A DNA stretch of 64,000 nt from Luteimonas huabeiensis HB2 (GCF_000559025.1 NZ_JAAN01000035.1:124001-188000); one strand, 5' to 3'. Shown: positions 9,181 through 20,777, counted from the first letter of the stretch. The notes: generated by a model not told the origin, from the letters alone. Numbers and translations are program-made.

Positions 9181-10181
9181 TGCTCTGCCGGACCGCCAAC
9201 GACCTGTACTGGGTCTCGCGCAACATGGAGCGCGCCGAGAACACCGCGCGCCTGATCGACGTGACCCTGCGCATCGCCATGCTGCCGGAGCGGCTGGACC
9301 GCGGGAAGTCGGAGGCCGCGCCCTGGCGGCGCGCGCTCGACGCGCTGGGCCTGGCGGAGTCGTTCGCCTCGCTGCACGGCCCGATCGATTCCGAGCACGT
9401 GCTGCGGCACCTGCTGCTGGCGCCCGACAACCCCTCGTCGATCTACAGCTGCTTCCGCGACGCGCGCGAGAACGCCCGCGCCCAACGCGTGGCCATCACC
9501 TCGGAAATGTACGAGGACCTCAACGCCTCGTGGCTGGAGTTCCGCACCCGCAGCTGGCCGCGCATCCGCGCCGAGGGCGTGAGCAACGTGCTGGAATGGG
9601 TCAAGAGCCGCTCCGCCTCGTTCCGCGGGGTGACCCTGGGCACCCTCGGCCGCGGCGAGGGCTACCACTTCCTGGCGCTGGGCGCCTTCATCGAGCGCGC
9701 CGACTGGGCGGTGCGCCTGCTCGACGTGATCGGCAGCGATGCCGATCTGCCCGAGGGCGGCGAGGCGCGCGACGCGGTGGAGTACTTCCAGTGGAGCGCG
9801 CTGCTGCAGTCGCTGTCGGCGTTCGAGATGTACCGCCGGCTGTACCGCGAATCGGTGACGCCGGTCGGCGTGACCGAACTGATACTGCTGCGCGAGGAGA
9901 ACCCGCGCTCGCTGCTGACCTGCGTCGGCACCCTGCACCGGGTGCTGCGCAAGCTTTCCGGCGGCGAGGCGATGGAGGTCGAGCGGCTGGCCGGCGCGCT
10001 GTGGGCGCAATCGCGCTACGCGCGCATCGACGAGGTCATCGCCGGCGGCCTGGAGCCCTACCTGCAGGACACCCTGGACCGGCTGACCGCGCTCGGGCAG
10101 GCGATCCACGCGCAGTTCATGGTGCCGACCCTGTCGCGCGACCGGGTCGGCGGCCGCCGCCAGTGGCAGAGCATGGGCTGA
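9180..10181 (+). CDS. Alpha-E domain-containing protein (Anbu cluster)
   Basis: 333 aa, nearly all predicted helix, beginning MLCRTANDLYWVSRNMERAENTARLIDVT, the standard start of the bacterial alpha-E family. Further conserved blocks are RENARAQRVAITSEMYEDLN, GRGEGYHFLALGAFIERADW and REENPRSLLTCVG. The biochemical role is unknown; the family nearly always sits next to a circularly permuted ATP-grasp gene and often next to a transglutaminase-like gene and anbu. The start codon overlaps the upstream stop, so expression is coupled. No transglutaminase-like gene follows, which differs from the fuller version of this cluster. Confidence 0.9.
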   Translation: MLCRTANDLYWVSRNMERAENTARLIDVTLRIAMLPERLDRGKSEAAPWRRALDALGLAESFASLHGPIDSEHVLRHLLLAPDNPSSIYSCFRDARENARAQRVAITSEMYEDLNASWLEFRTRSWPRIRAEGVSNVLEWVKSRSASFRGVTLGTLGRGEGYHFLALGAFIERADWAVRLLDVIGSDADLPEGGEARDAVEYFQWSALLQSLSAFEMYRRLYRESVTPVGVTELILLREENPRSLLTCVGTLHRVLRKLSGGEAMEVERLAGALWAQSRYARIDEVIAGGLEPYLQDTLDRLTALGQAIHAQFMVPTLSRDRVGGRRQWQSMG

Positions 10182-10259
10182 AGGTCAACCCTTCCGCCGC
10201 GCGGCCGGGGCCAGTATCTTCACACGCCGTCGACCCGCCTTCCGGATGCCGCCGCCGCG

Positions 10260-10991
10260 ATGACCTACTGCGTTGGACTCAATCTCCAGGAAGGCCTGAT
10301 CCTGGCCTCCGACTCGCGCACCAACGCGGGCCTCGACGACATCGGCCGTTTCGGCAAGATGCGGGTGATCGCCGAGGACGGCGAGCGGGTGATCGTGACC
10401 CTGTCCGCAGGCAACCTGTCGGTCAGCCAGAACGCGCTCAACCTGCTGGAGCAGCGCGCCCGCCACGCGCCCGCGCAGCTGGGCGTGCACAACGCGCGCT
10501 CGATGTTCGAGGTCGCCACTCTGCTCGGCGACGCCATGCGCGAGATCCGCGGCCGCGACGAGGCCTATCTCAAGGCCAGCGGAGTCGATCCCGGCGCCAC
10601 CTTCATCCTCGGCGGCCAGATCCGCGGCGAGGCGCCGCGGCTGTTCCTGGTCTACTCCGAGGGCAACTTCATCGAGAACTCGGACGAGACGCCGTTCTTC
10701 CAGACCGGCGAGACCAAGTTCGGCAAGCCGATCCTCGACCGGGTGATCGACCGCGGCACCTCGCTGGTCGAAGCGGCCAAGTGCGTGGTGGTCTCGTTCG
10801 ATTCCACCATCCGCTCCAATCTCTCGGTCGGGCCGCCGATCGACCTGCTGGTGTACCGCCGCGACAGCCTGCAGGTGCACGCGCAACGACGCCTGCAGGA
10901 GGACGACCCCTACTTCGCCGCCGTGCGCAAGCAGTGGAACGACAGCCTGCGCACCGCGATCGCGGCGCTGCCGCAGCCGGACTGGCTGTAG
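10260..10991 (+). CDS. Anbu proteasome-like peptidase subunit
   Basis: 243 aa. It begins MTYCVGLNLQEGLILASDSRTNAG, so removal of Met exposes a Thr N-terminal nucleophile as in proteasome beta subunits and HslV; the Asp of SDSR and the Lys of GKMR are the expected catalytic partners. It belongs to the Anbu (ancestral beta-subunit) branch, small self-assembling rings in the cytoplasm whose substrates are not known. It lies 78 bases after the alpha-E gene, a larger gap than between the first two genes, and may have its own promoter. The C-terminal part (YRRDSLQVHAQRRL) is typical of the family. Confidence 0.92.
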   Translation: MTYCVGLNLQEGLILASDSRTNAGLDDIGRFGKMRVIAEDGERVIVTLSAGNLSVSQNALNLLEQRARHAPAQLGVHNARSMFEVATLLGDAMREIRGRDEAYLKASGVDPGATFILGGQIRGEAPRLFLVYSEGNFIENSDETPFFQTGETKFGKPILDRVIDRGTSLVEAAKCVVVSFDSTIRSNLSVGPPIDLLVYRRDSLQVHAQRRLQEDDPYFAAVRKQWNDSLRTAIAALPQPDWL

Positions 10992-11431
10992 GGCCGCAAC
11001 TTCGTCCTCGTCGGCGGAGCGCGCTCGCGCGCGACCGGCAAGGCGCCAGCGGCACCCCGTCCGCAGAAGACCGCGCCCCCGCGCGCGGGCGACGGCGAGC
11101 GACGGCCGGCAGCCCGGAGCCGCTCCTGGGGTGTATCGACACTCGACCTGCAGCGCCGAGGCGGTCCCCGCTTCCGCAAGCGGCAGATTGTCGTCCGCTC
11201 CCGCAAGCGGGCACACCTTGTTTTCTCCTTCTCCCGCAAGCGGGCGCATGCCGTTCCTTCTCCCGCAAGCGGGCGCATGCTGTCCCTTCTCCCGCAAGCG
11301 GGGGCATGCCGTTCCTTCTCCCGCAAGCGCGTGCCCCCATCCGCCTTCGGCACCTTCCCCCGCTTGCGGGGAATTGCAGGCGGTGGCGGCCGGGAACCGA
11401 GTGTCTGCGGGTAGCCCTCGCTGCCCCGGCG
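10992..11431. other. Gene-free interval between convergent genes, carrying a hairpin repeat array
   Basis: 440 bases between the stop of anbu (+) and the stop of the S9 peptidase gene (-). No credible gene is present; open frames here translate repeat units into low-complexity Arg/Gly/Ala peptides. The left third is plain GC-rich sequence; the right part is the array annotated separately. Confidence 0.75.
11171..11371. repeat. Array of CCCGCAAGCGGG hairpins, 29-bp period
   Basis: The 12-mer CCCGCAAGCGGG, a 4-bp GC hairpin stem with a 4-base loop, occurs at 11200-11211, 11233-11244, 11262-11273 and 11291-11302. One-mismatch copies lie near 11172 and at 11320-11331. From 11233 the copies are exactly 29 bp apart, with a spacer of the type GCATGCCGTTCCTTCT. 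A reverse-orientation copy (CCCCGCTTGCGGGG, 11358-11371) closes the array. The layout looks like a REP/intergenic-palindrome type element or a bidirectional transcription block between convergent genes. Confidence 0.85.
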
Positions 11432-13939
<2,508 letters not shown>

Positions 13940-14107
13940 CCGCGGGCTCGCTCTGGTCTGGATAACGGCACAGCCTAGGCCAGCAGGCAAGCAAAAGGCC
14001 CATGCCGACGGTCACGATCTCGCTCGCGTACGCGTCCCTTCGCCGCCGGACTGGCGAGCCCAGCCCGCGGGGCCGGGCTGCCCGCGCCCCGTGCCTGGAG
14101 GTGCCGG

Positions 14108-14596
14108 TCAGGCGATCACGAAGCGCGCCGACTCGCCGTTTCGCACCGCGCTCGTGGCCATCCGCTTGTCGAACGTCGCCAGCCGCCCGCCGCGCTTCAC
14201 CGCCAGCGCGAGCAGATAGGTATCGGTCACCTGTTCCGATGCCAGCAGGCGCTCGCGGTCGATCAGCGGCGAATCCAGCAGGCTGAGATCCGAAGCCCAG
14301 AAGACGTGGCCCGGGTGGCCGCACAGATCGGCCAGCAGTTCCGCGGCGACCGCGGTCGACGCCACCGCGTTGCCGTAGCGCGGGTGCGACATGATCCGCA
14401 GGGCGCCGTTCTGGGTGACACCGCAACTGGCCCACGAGGCGCCGGCCTCGGCGAACCACTCGTGCGCCAGCGCGTGGTGCGGATGCACCGGATCGAGCAG
14501 GGCCAGCAGGACGTTCACGTCCAGCAGCCAGGTGATGGCCCCGGGAAGCGACGGCTCGCCGGCGTCCTCTACCCGCAGGGCACGGGACCGGGTCAT
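14108..14596 (-). CDS. vapC: VapC-type PIN-domain toxin
   Basis: 162 aa. The PIN ribonuclease core is clear: LLDVNVLLALLDP near residue 24 with the first acidic metal ligand, the TQNGALRIMSHPRYG block, VTDTYLLALA with another Asp, and the final ATFDKR. These acidic residues coordinate Mg2+/Mn2+ in RNA-cleaving VapC toxins. The ATG at 14596 overlaps the TGA of the antitoxin gene (ATGA), the usual toxin-antitoxin arrangement. The N-terminal arm of about 20 residues before the PIN core is longer than usual, so an internal start is possible, but none has a good ribosome binding site. Confidence 0.85.
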   Translation of the reverse strand: MTRSRALRVEDAGEPSLPGAITWLLDVNVLLALLDPVHPHHALAHEWFAEAGASWASCGVTQNGALRIMSHPRYGNAVASTAVAAELLADLCGHPGHVFWASDLSLLDSPLIDRERLLASEQVTDTYLLALAVKRGGRLATFDKRMATSAVRNGESARFVIA

Positions 14597-14868
14597 GGCG
14601 CGTCAGGAACCTCGTCGCGGAGCCTGTTGATCTCGTCCAGCGAGGTGGGGCGCGCATCCGGCCGCACCGGCATCAGGCGAATCCCGTTGCGGTAGCGCGC
14701 CGCCGCCGGCGCCGGTGCCAGCCCCTTGCGCGCCAGTTCGGAGACCACCTCGCCCAGGGTGCGCCCCTGCCGCGCGGCCAGCGCCTTCGCGGCGGCGAGC
14801 ACGTCTTCGTCGAGTCGCAGGGTGGTACGCATGGCGTTGGCCGCATTACGGAGTGCATCGATCATCAC
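14593..14868 (-). CDS. vapB: VapB-type ribbon-helix-helix antitoxin
   Basis: 91 aa. The N-terminal strand MRTTLRLDEDVL followed by AAAKALAARQGRTLGEVVSELARKGL is a CopG/ribbon-helix-helix DNA-binding fold; the C-terminal tail (NGIRLMPVRPDARPTSLDEINRLRDE) is the expected toxin-neutralising part. The antitoxin binds VapC and represses its own operon. The start may be the ATG at 14868 or the ATG at 14832, where the RHH strand begins; neither has an ideal Shine-Dalgarno (a GGGAGA lies 13 bases before 14868). It is transcribed divergently from ahcY. Confidence 0.83.
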   Translation of the reverse strand: MMIDALRNAANAMRTTLRLDEDVLAAAKALAARQGRTLGEVVSELARKGLAPAPAAARYRNGIRLMPVRPDARPTSLDEINRLRDEVPDAP

Positions 14869-14937
14869 GCATCAGGCATCTCCCGTCAACCCGTCGTCCG
14901 ACGGCAGGCGCAGCGGCCTGGAGGCTGCCCTTCCTTA

Positions 14938-14943
14938 TATAAT
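14938..14943 (+). promoter_or_regulatory. -10 promoter element (TATAAT) for ahcY
   Basis: A perfect TATAAT in otherwise GC-rich DNA, ending 8 bases before the riboswitch begins, so transcription would start at about 14950. No good -35 hexamer is visible 17 bases upstream. Confidence 0.7.
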
Positions 14944-14950
14944 TCGCAGT

Positions 14951-15022
14951 CCCGCCGAGGGGCGCTGCGACCGTGCACGGCACGGCCAGGCTCGCCGGGC
15001 AGCGAACCGCAACGGCGCCCGT
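14951..15022 (+). promoter_or_regulatory. S-adenosylhomocysteine (SAH) riboswitch
   Basis: The sequence matches the SAH riboswitch pattern: CCGAGGGGCGCTGCGACC at the 5' side, a variable hairpin (CCGTGCACGG), GGCCAGGCTCG, then AACGGCGCCC at the 3' side. GGGCGC (14960-14965) pairs with GCGCCC (15015-15020) as the closing stem, and CGAG (14956-14959) can pair with CTCG (14991-14994) for the pseudoknot. SAH binding stabilises this fold and turns on ahcY. The ribosome binding site lies about 25 bases after the last stem, so exposure of the translation start is a plausible mechanism. Confidence 0.93.
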
Positions 15023-15057
15023 GAACCCGCAATCCACCGCACTCACGGAGCATCCGC

Positions 15058-16503
<1,446 letters not shown>

Positions 16504-16521
16504 TCCGCGCTGCGGTGGATA

Positions 16522-16553
16522 CGAAACGGGCGCCTCGCGGCGCCCGTTTTCGT
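16522..16553 (+). terminator. Rho-independent terminator after ahcY
   Basis: ACGGGCGCC (16526-16534) pairs with GGCGCCCGT (16539-16547) around a TCGC loop and is followed by a short T-run (TTTTCG). The arms also extend through CGAAA/TTTTCG, so the reverse transcript ending at 16558 could use it as well. Confidence 0.85.
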
Positions 16554-16557
16554 TGGC

Positions 16558-16968
16558 CTAACGCCTGCGCAACAGCCACCAGGCGGCGAGCGCGGCGCCG
16601 GCGCCGGCCAGCGCCGCCTTGCCCGGCGACCGGCGCAGGTCGGCCGCCAGGCCTTCCGCCACGTCGACGCGGTCGGCGGCGATCAGCAGCAGCCAGTGCC
16701 CGATGTCGTTCTCGCTGCGACGGAACGCCGCCCGGCGGATCGCGCCGCTCAGGCCCTTCGGCGGCAGCCGCGTGCCGAACGTGCGCGAGTGCTCCGGACG
16801 TTCCGCCGAGCGCAGGATCTCGACGGTCATCGGCTGCTGCGGCGGCGGATCGCTCCATGGCACGTCCAGCCGCGGCGGCGTGCGCTCCATCGGCACCGCC
16901 GGACGGTTCTCTCGGTCCAGGTCGGATCCCCAGCCGGGGATGTGGGCGTACTGCTTGGCGCTGTCCAT
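16558..16968 (-). CDS. Hypothetical protein with C-terminal membrane anchor
   Basis: 136 aa, not assigned to a named family. It begins MDSAKQYAHIPGWGSDLDRENRPAVPMERTPPR-type, with a Pro-rich and acidic front. A middle block follows with EILRSAERPEHSRTFGTRLPPKGLSGAIRR, then ENDIGHWLLLIAADRVDVAEGL, and a single C-terminal hydrophobic segment (AALAGAGAALAAWWLL) with an RRR stop. The ATG at 16968 has GGGAGA 6 bases upstream; an ATG at 16995 that overlaps the dehydrogenase stop codon is the alternative. It follows the zinc dehydrogenase gene on the same strand and is probably in its operon. The terminator at 16522-16553 may serve it too. Confidence 0.7.
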   Translation of the reverse strand: MDSAKQYAHIPGWGSDLDRENRPAVPMERTPPRLDVPWSDPPPQQPMTVEILRSAERPEHSRTFGTRLPPKGLSGAIRRAAFRRSENDIGHWLLLIAADRVDVAEGLAADLRRSPGKAALAGAGAALAAWWLLRRR

Positions 16969-16994
16969 GTGGGTCTCCCGTTCGGTGCCGGCCA

Positions 16995-18155
16995 TCACGC
17001 GGCATCCCGCGCCGACGGCGGGATGAGCACCGGCTTGATGCAGTGGTCGCGCTTGTTGACGAAGAGGTCGTAGGCGTCGGCGACGTCTTCCAGCGGGATG
17101 CGATGGGTGATGATCTCGCGCGGCGAAATGTGCCCGGCGCGGATGTGTTCGATCAGGCGCGGCAGGTGCCGCTTCACGCTGGCCTGGTTCATCCTCAGCG
17201 TGAGGCCCTTGTTGACCGCGTTGCCGATGGGAATCATGTTGAAGGTCGGGCCGTAGACGCCGACGATCGAGATCCTGCCGCCCTTGCGCGCGCTGTTGAT
17301 CGCCCAGTGCAGCGCGATCGGCGAGCCGGCCTGCAGCATCATCGTCTTGCCGGTGAAGCTGTGGAAGGCGCTGCCGGTGGCGTCGCAGCCCACCGCATCG
17401 ATGCACACGTCCGCGCCCAGCCAGTCGGTCATCTTCTTCAGGTGCGTGGCCATGTCGTCCACTTCGGTGAAATTCACCGTCTCGCAGTGGGCGAACTTCC
17501 TCGCGAACGCCAGGCGGTAGTCCTCGCGGTCGACCACGATCACGCGGCCGGCGCCGAAGAACCACGCGCTCTTGGCCGCGAACAGCCCGACCGGGCCCGC
17601 GCCGAACACCACCACGGTGTCGCCCTCGCGGATGCTGCCCATCTCCGCGGCCTGGTAGCCGGTCGGGAAGGCGTCGGTCAGCAGCACCGCATCCTCGATG
17701 TGGATGTCGTCGGGAATGAGGGTGGGACCGACGTCGGCGAAGGGCACCCGCACGTATTCGGCCTGGCCGCCATCGTAGCCGCCTGCGGTATGGGTATAGC
17801 CGTAGAAGCCGCCCATCGCGCTGGCTTGCGAGTTGACGTTGTGGCAGTTGCCGTAGAGCTCCTTCTGGCAGAAGAAGCAGCTGCCGCAGAAGATGTTGAA
17901 CGGCACCAGCACGCGGTCGCCGGCTTTCAGGTTGCGCACCGACGGGCCGATCTCCTCGACCACGCCGCAGAACTCGTGGCCGATGATCGAGCCGACGCGG
18001 GTGTCGGGCACCAGGCCGTTGTAGATGTGGATGTCGGAGCCGCAGATGCACGAGCGGGTGACGCGCACGATCGCGTCGTTGGGATGCTCGATCTCGGGCT
18101 CGGCGACGCGCTCGATGCGCATCTTGCGCGGTCGGCGGTAGGTGGTGGCCAGCAT
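16995..18155 (-). CDS. Zinc-dependent alcohol dehydrogenase (formaldehyde-dehydrogenase-like)
   Basis: 386 aa, medium-chain dehydrogenase family. The catalytic zinc ligands are in RSCICGSDIH and GHEFCGVVEE; the structural zinc loop is CGSCFFCQKELYGNC; the Rossmann motif is GAGPVGLFAA, followed by DREDYRL with the Asp that favours NAD over NADP. The insert around YTHTAGGYDGGQAEYVRVPFAD is typical of the subgroup of glutathione-independent formaldehyde dehydrogenase-like enzymes. The substrate is not fixed by sequence. GGAGAG lies just upstream of the ATG. The downstream hypothetical membrane protein gene begins at or near its stop codon. Confidence 0.9.
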   Translation of the reverse strand: MLATTYRRPRKMRIERVAEPEIEHPNDAIVRVTRSCICGSDIHIYNGLVPDTRVGSIIGHEFCGVVEEIGPSVRNLKAGDRVLVPFNIFCGSCFFCQKELYGNCHNVNSQASAMGGFYGYTHTAGGYDGGQAEYVRVPFADVGPTLIPDDIHIEDAVLLTDAFPTGYQAAEMGSIREGDTVVVFGAGPVGLFAAKSAWFFGAGRVIVVDREDYRLAFARKFAHCETVNFTEVDDMATHLKKMTDWLGADVCIDAVGCDATGSAFHSFTGKTMMLQAGSPIALHWAINSARKGGRISIVGVYGPTFNMIPIGNAVNKGLTLRMNQASVKRHLPRLIEHIRAGHISPREIITHRIPLEDVADAYDLFVNKRDHCIKPVLIPPSARDAA

Positions 18156-18279
18156 GAGGCTCTCCGGTGGGGACGGACGCGGCCGGCAGCGCCGGCACGG
18201 CCCCGACCTTCTCGCGTCGCGAGTGAACGCAGCGCGTGGGGCGCGTCGTCGTCGCGTGGAGATCGCGCAGTCAGGAACC

Positions 18280-18837
18280 TCAGGACCGCCAGTTGGCGTT
18301 GGCCTCCCAGAACGCCACGCTGCGCCGATAGGCCTCGCGGTCCAGCGGCACGCCCGATCCGCCCTCCTCCACGCCGAGCGCGTTGCGCATCATGGTGATC
18401 GGGGCCATCGGGATCTCCTCCGGCTCCAGGGTGTAGAGGCAGCCGACCACGCCCCACTCGGCGTCGATCGGCGTGCCCTCCTTCGCCAGTTGCTCGCGGC
18501 TGTAGAGGATCGGGATGAGCCAGCGCGCCACCGGCGCCTCCAGGCCTTCGAACCAGCGCACCAGCACCGGCAGCTCCTCGCGCGTGCGCGCCTCGTAGGC
18601 GCTGCGCAGCAGGTGGCGGTTGGCGTCGGTGATCGGGATGGTCAGGCAGCGGGTCGAGGTCCAGTTGCGATGCGCGTGCAGGCGGCAGAACGGCGCGTAG
18701 CCGGCGATGACGCGCTCCGGCGGCGCCTCGTTGAGCCGGCGCTCGAAGGCCTCCGCGCTGCAATCGCGGATCGTGTTGGCCCGCGGGGGCGACGGGAACA
18801 GGCGCGCGCGGGCGAAGTCGGTGAGCACGATCGACAT
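18280..18837 (-). CDS. DUF3228 family protein
   Basis: 185 aa. I recognise the DUF3228 family from MSIVLTDFARARLFP, GYAPFCRLHAHRNWTSTRCL, ANRHLLRSAYEARTREELPVLVRWFEG and the highly conserved AEWGVVGCL..EPEEIPMAPITMMRNALG end. Function is unknown. No signal peptide or membrane segment; Cys and His residues in the FCRLHAH block could bind metal, but that is speculation. The gene stands alone between a dehydrogenase gene (same strand, 124 bases downstream) and the divergent bolA gene. Confidence 0.85.
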   Translation of the reverse strand: MSIVLTDFARARLFPSPPRANTIRDCSAEAFERRLNEAPPERVIAGYAPFCRLHAHRNWTSTRCLTIPITDANRHLLRSAYEARTREELPVLVRWFEGLEAPVARWLIPILYSREQLAKEGTPIDAEWGVVGCLYTLEPEEIPMAPITMMRNALGVEEGGSGVPLDREAYRRSVAFWEANANWRS

Positions 18838-18932
18838 GGAACCTCCGGCGAAAAGGCCTCAGGGTAGCCGCCACGACGGGCCGCTGCGCACGGCGTGGCA
18901 TCATCGGCCGCCCGCGCCCGCGATTCGCATCC

Positions 18933-19280
18933 ATGACCCTGACCATCGACCGCCTGCGCGCCGCGCTTCAGCCGCTGGCGCCCACCCACCTCGAATTGAT
19001 CGACGAAAGCCGCATGCACAGCCGCGGCCGCCAGACCCACTACAAGGCGGTGATCGCCAGCGAAGCGTTCGCGGGCCTCGGCCGCGTCCAGCGCCACCGG
19101 AAGGTCCATGCCGCGCTGGGGGCGCTGATGCAGGACATCCATGCCCTGGCGCTGCATGCCTGGACGCCGGAAGAATGGGCGCAGCGCCAGGGCAAGGCTC
19201 CGGACTCGCCGCGCTGCCGGGGCGGCGGCCGCCCCGGCGCGGACCCGCGCCCGGGCGAGACCACACATCCATCGCGATAA
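18933..19280 (+). CDS. bolA: BolA family protein
   Basis: 115 aa. The first 85 residues form the BolA fold: LRAALQPLAPTHLELIDESRMH, then the block with SRGRQTHYKAVIASEAFAGL and the signature RVQRHRKVHAALG with the invariant His used with monothiol glutaredoxin for 2Fe-2S binding; IHALALHAWTPEEW ends the domain. A Gly/Arg/Pro-rich tail of about 25 residues follows. Roles of the family are iron-sulfur trafficking and stress-related morphology. The metF start is 38 bases downstream, and the candidate metF operator overlaps the last codons of bolA. Confidence 0.9.
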   Translation: MTLTIDRLRAALQPLAPTHLELIDESRMHSRGRQTHYKAVIASEAFAGLGRVQRHRKVHAALGALMQDIHALALHAWTPEEWAQRQGKAPDSPRCRGGGRPGADPRPGETTHPSR

Positions 19281-19286
19281 AGCGAT
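19271..19286 (+). promoter_or_regulatory. Inverted-repeat operator candidate upstream of metF
   Basis: ATCGC, 6 bases, GCGAT: a 16-bp palindrome overlapping the bolA stop codon and lying 32 bases before the metF ATG. The octamer GCGATAAA is also repeated perfectly in tandem at 19274-19289. It resembles the sequence upstream of metK (2367-2382). Palindromes of this size suit ArsR-type or similar dimeric repressors known to control SAM-cycle genes in Proteobacteria; the binder is not identified here. Confidence 0.45.
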
Positions 19287-19317
19287 AAACTGCGTCGGTT
19301 CCCAGCAGGCCCTCGCC

Positions 19318-20142
19318 ATGGTTCCGCTCAGCTTCGAGTTCTACCCGCCCAAGACCGACGAGCAGCGCGCGCAGCTGGACCGCACCGCACGACGGCTGAA
19401 GACGCACGCGCCCGAATACGTGTCCTGCACCTTCGGCGCCGGCGGCTCGACGCTGAGCTACACCCCGGAGACCGTGCGCCGGCTGCACCAGCAGCACGGT
19501 TTCGAGGCCGCGCCGCACCTGTCCTGCGTCGGCGGCACGCGCGAGGAGATCCGCGAGTTGCTCAAGCTCTACCGCGCGATCGGCTGCCGCCGCCTGGTCG
19601 CGCTGCGCGGCGACCTGCCGTCTGGCATGGGCCACCCCGGCGACCTGCGCTATGCCGCCGAGCTGGTGGCCTTCATCCGCGCCGAGACCGGCCGCCACTT
19701 CCGCATCGAGGTGGCCGCCTATCCCGAGACCCACCCGCAGGCCGAGGACGCGCAGACCGATCTGCGCCACTTCAAGGCCAAGGTGGATGCCGGCGCCGAT
19801 GCCGCGATCACCCAGTACTTCTACAACGCCGACGCGTACTTCCGCTTCGTCGAGGACGCGCGCCGGCTCGGCGTGCAGGTCCCCATCGTCCCCGGCGTGA
19901 TGCCGATCGCCAATTTCTCCCAGCTGCGCCGCTTCTCCGAGGCCTGCGGCGCCGAAATCCCGCGCTGGATCGGCAGGCGCATGGCCGGCTACGGCGACGA
20001 CGCCGCGGCGATCCGCGAATTCGCCGCCGACCTGGTGGCCGGCCTGTGCCGTCGCCTGATCGAGGGCGGCGCGCCGGCGCTGCACTTCTACACCCTCAAC
20101 CTCGCCCGCCCGACCCAGGCGGTGCTCGCCCGCCTGCGCTGA
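19318..20142 (+). CDS. metF: Methylenetetrahydrofolate reductase [NAD(P)H]
   Basis: 274 aa, the usual bacterial length. It reduces 5,10-methylene-THF to 5-methyl-THF with FAD, supplying the methyl group for methionine synthesis. Signatures: LSFEFYPPKTDEQ with the catalytic Glu, VSCTFGAGGS, LVALRGDLP, the block IEVAAYPETHPQA, the AITQYFYNADAYFRF motif and VPIVPGVMPI. The ATG at 19318 begins the conserved protein. It probably reads from its own promoter in or near bolA, with the palindrome at 19271 as a candidate control site, and not from the ahcY riboswitch 4 kb upstream. Confidence 0.96.
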   Translation: MVPLSFEFYPPKTDEQRAQLDRTARRLKTHAPEYVSCTFGAGGSTLSYTPETVRRLHQQHGFEAAPHLSCVGGTREEIRELLKLYRAIGCRRLVALRGDLPSGMGHPGDLRYAAELVAFIRAETGRHFRIEVAAYPETHPQAEDAQTDLRHFKAKVDAGADAAITQYFYNADAYFRFVEDARRLGVQVPIVPGVMPIANFSQLRRFSEACGAEIPRWIGRRMAGYGDDAAAIREFAADLVAGLCRRLIEGGAPALHFYTLNLARPTQAVLARLR

Positions 20143-20183
20143 CCCGCGCCGGGCGCGCCCGGCCGAACTGCTAGGCTTGGGCC

Positions 20184-20777
20184 ATGACCGTTTCTCCGCC
20201 CCCGCTGCTGGCGTTCGCCGCCGCGACGCTGGCGGCGCTCGCCGCCGTCGCGGCCTGCGGGCCGGCGCAGGCGCAGTCGCAGATCAACCGCTGCCGCAGC
20301 GCCGATGGGGTCACCGTGTACACCGACAAGCGCTGCAGCGACGTCGGCGCGGTGGCGGCCGGCCGGAGCGATGCCGACGGCGGCGCGCGGCGCGGTACGC
20401 GCGGATGCGCGCGCAACCTGCGCGACCTCGTCCACGAGGTCACCGCGGCCATCGATGGCCGCGACGCCAACCGGCTCGGCGGGGTCTACCACTTCGCCGG
20501 CATGTCGCACCGCGGCGGCTATGCGGTCATGGACCGCCTGGAACTGATCGTGCAGCGGCCGCTGATCGACATCGTCGCGCTGCGCCCGGCCGCCGCCGCG
20601 CCCGAGGCATCGTGGCCGGCGGTGCCCAGCGCGGCGCACGCCGCGGAGGCCACCGCGGCGGCCGCCCGGCGCCCGCCCACCGCCCTGCGCCTCGAGCAGG
20701 CCGGCCAGGACGGCGCCCGCAGGCGCATGCTGCTCTCGCTGCGGCGCCACATGGGCTGCTGGTGGGTGAGCCTCTGA
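20184..20777 (+). CDS. Secreted protein with DUF4124-like N-terminal motif
   Basis: 197 aa. Signal peptide: MTVSPPPLLAFAAATLAALAAVAACGPAQAQ; the AAC could also serve as a lipobox, though AQAQ cleavage looks better. Mature protein starts with INRCRSADGVTVYTDKRCSD, the C..DG.xxYTD..C pattern of DUF4124 proteins common in this family. The rest has RGGYAVMDRLELIVQRPLIDI and a C-terminal RRMLLSLRRHMGCWWVSL-like block with a Cys. Function unknown; likely periplasmic. Stands alone between metF and a protease gene, all on the plus strand. Confidence 0.78.
   Translation: MTVSPPPLLAFAAATLAALAAVAACGPAQAQSQINRCRSADGVTVYTDKRCSDVGAVAAGRSDADGGARRGTRGCARNLRDLVHEVTAAIDGRDANRLGGVYHFAGMSHRGGYAVMDRLELIVQRPLIDIVALRPAAAAPEASWPAVPSAAHAAEATAAAARRPPTALRLEQAGQDGARRRMLLSLRRHMGCWWVSL

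Noticed and set aside
11171-11371. CRISPR array
   Set aside because: Repeats are only 12-13 bases, spacers are near-identical (not unique), and no cas genes are in the window.
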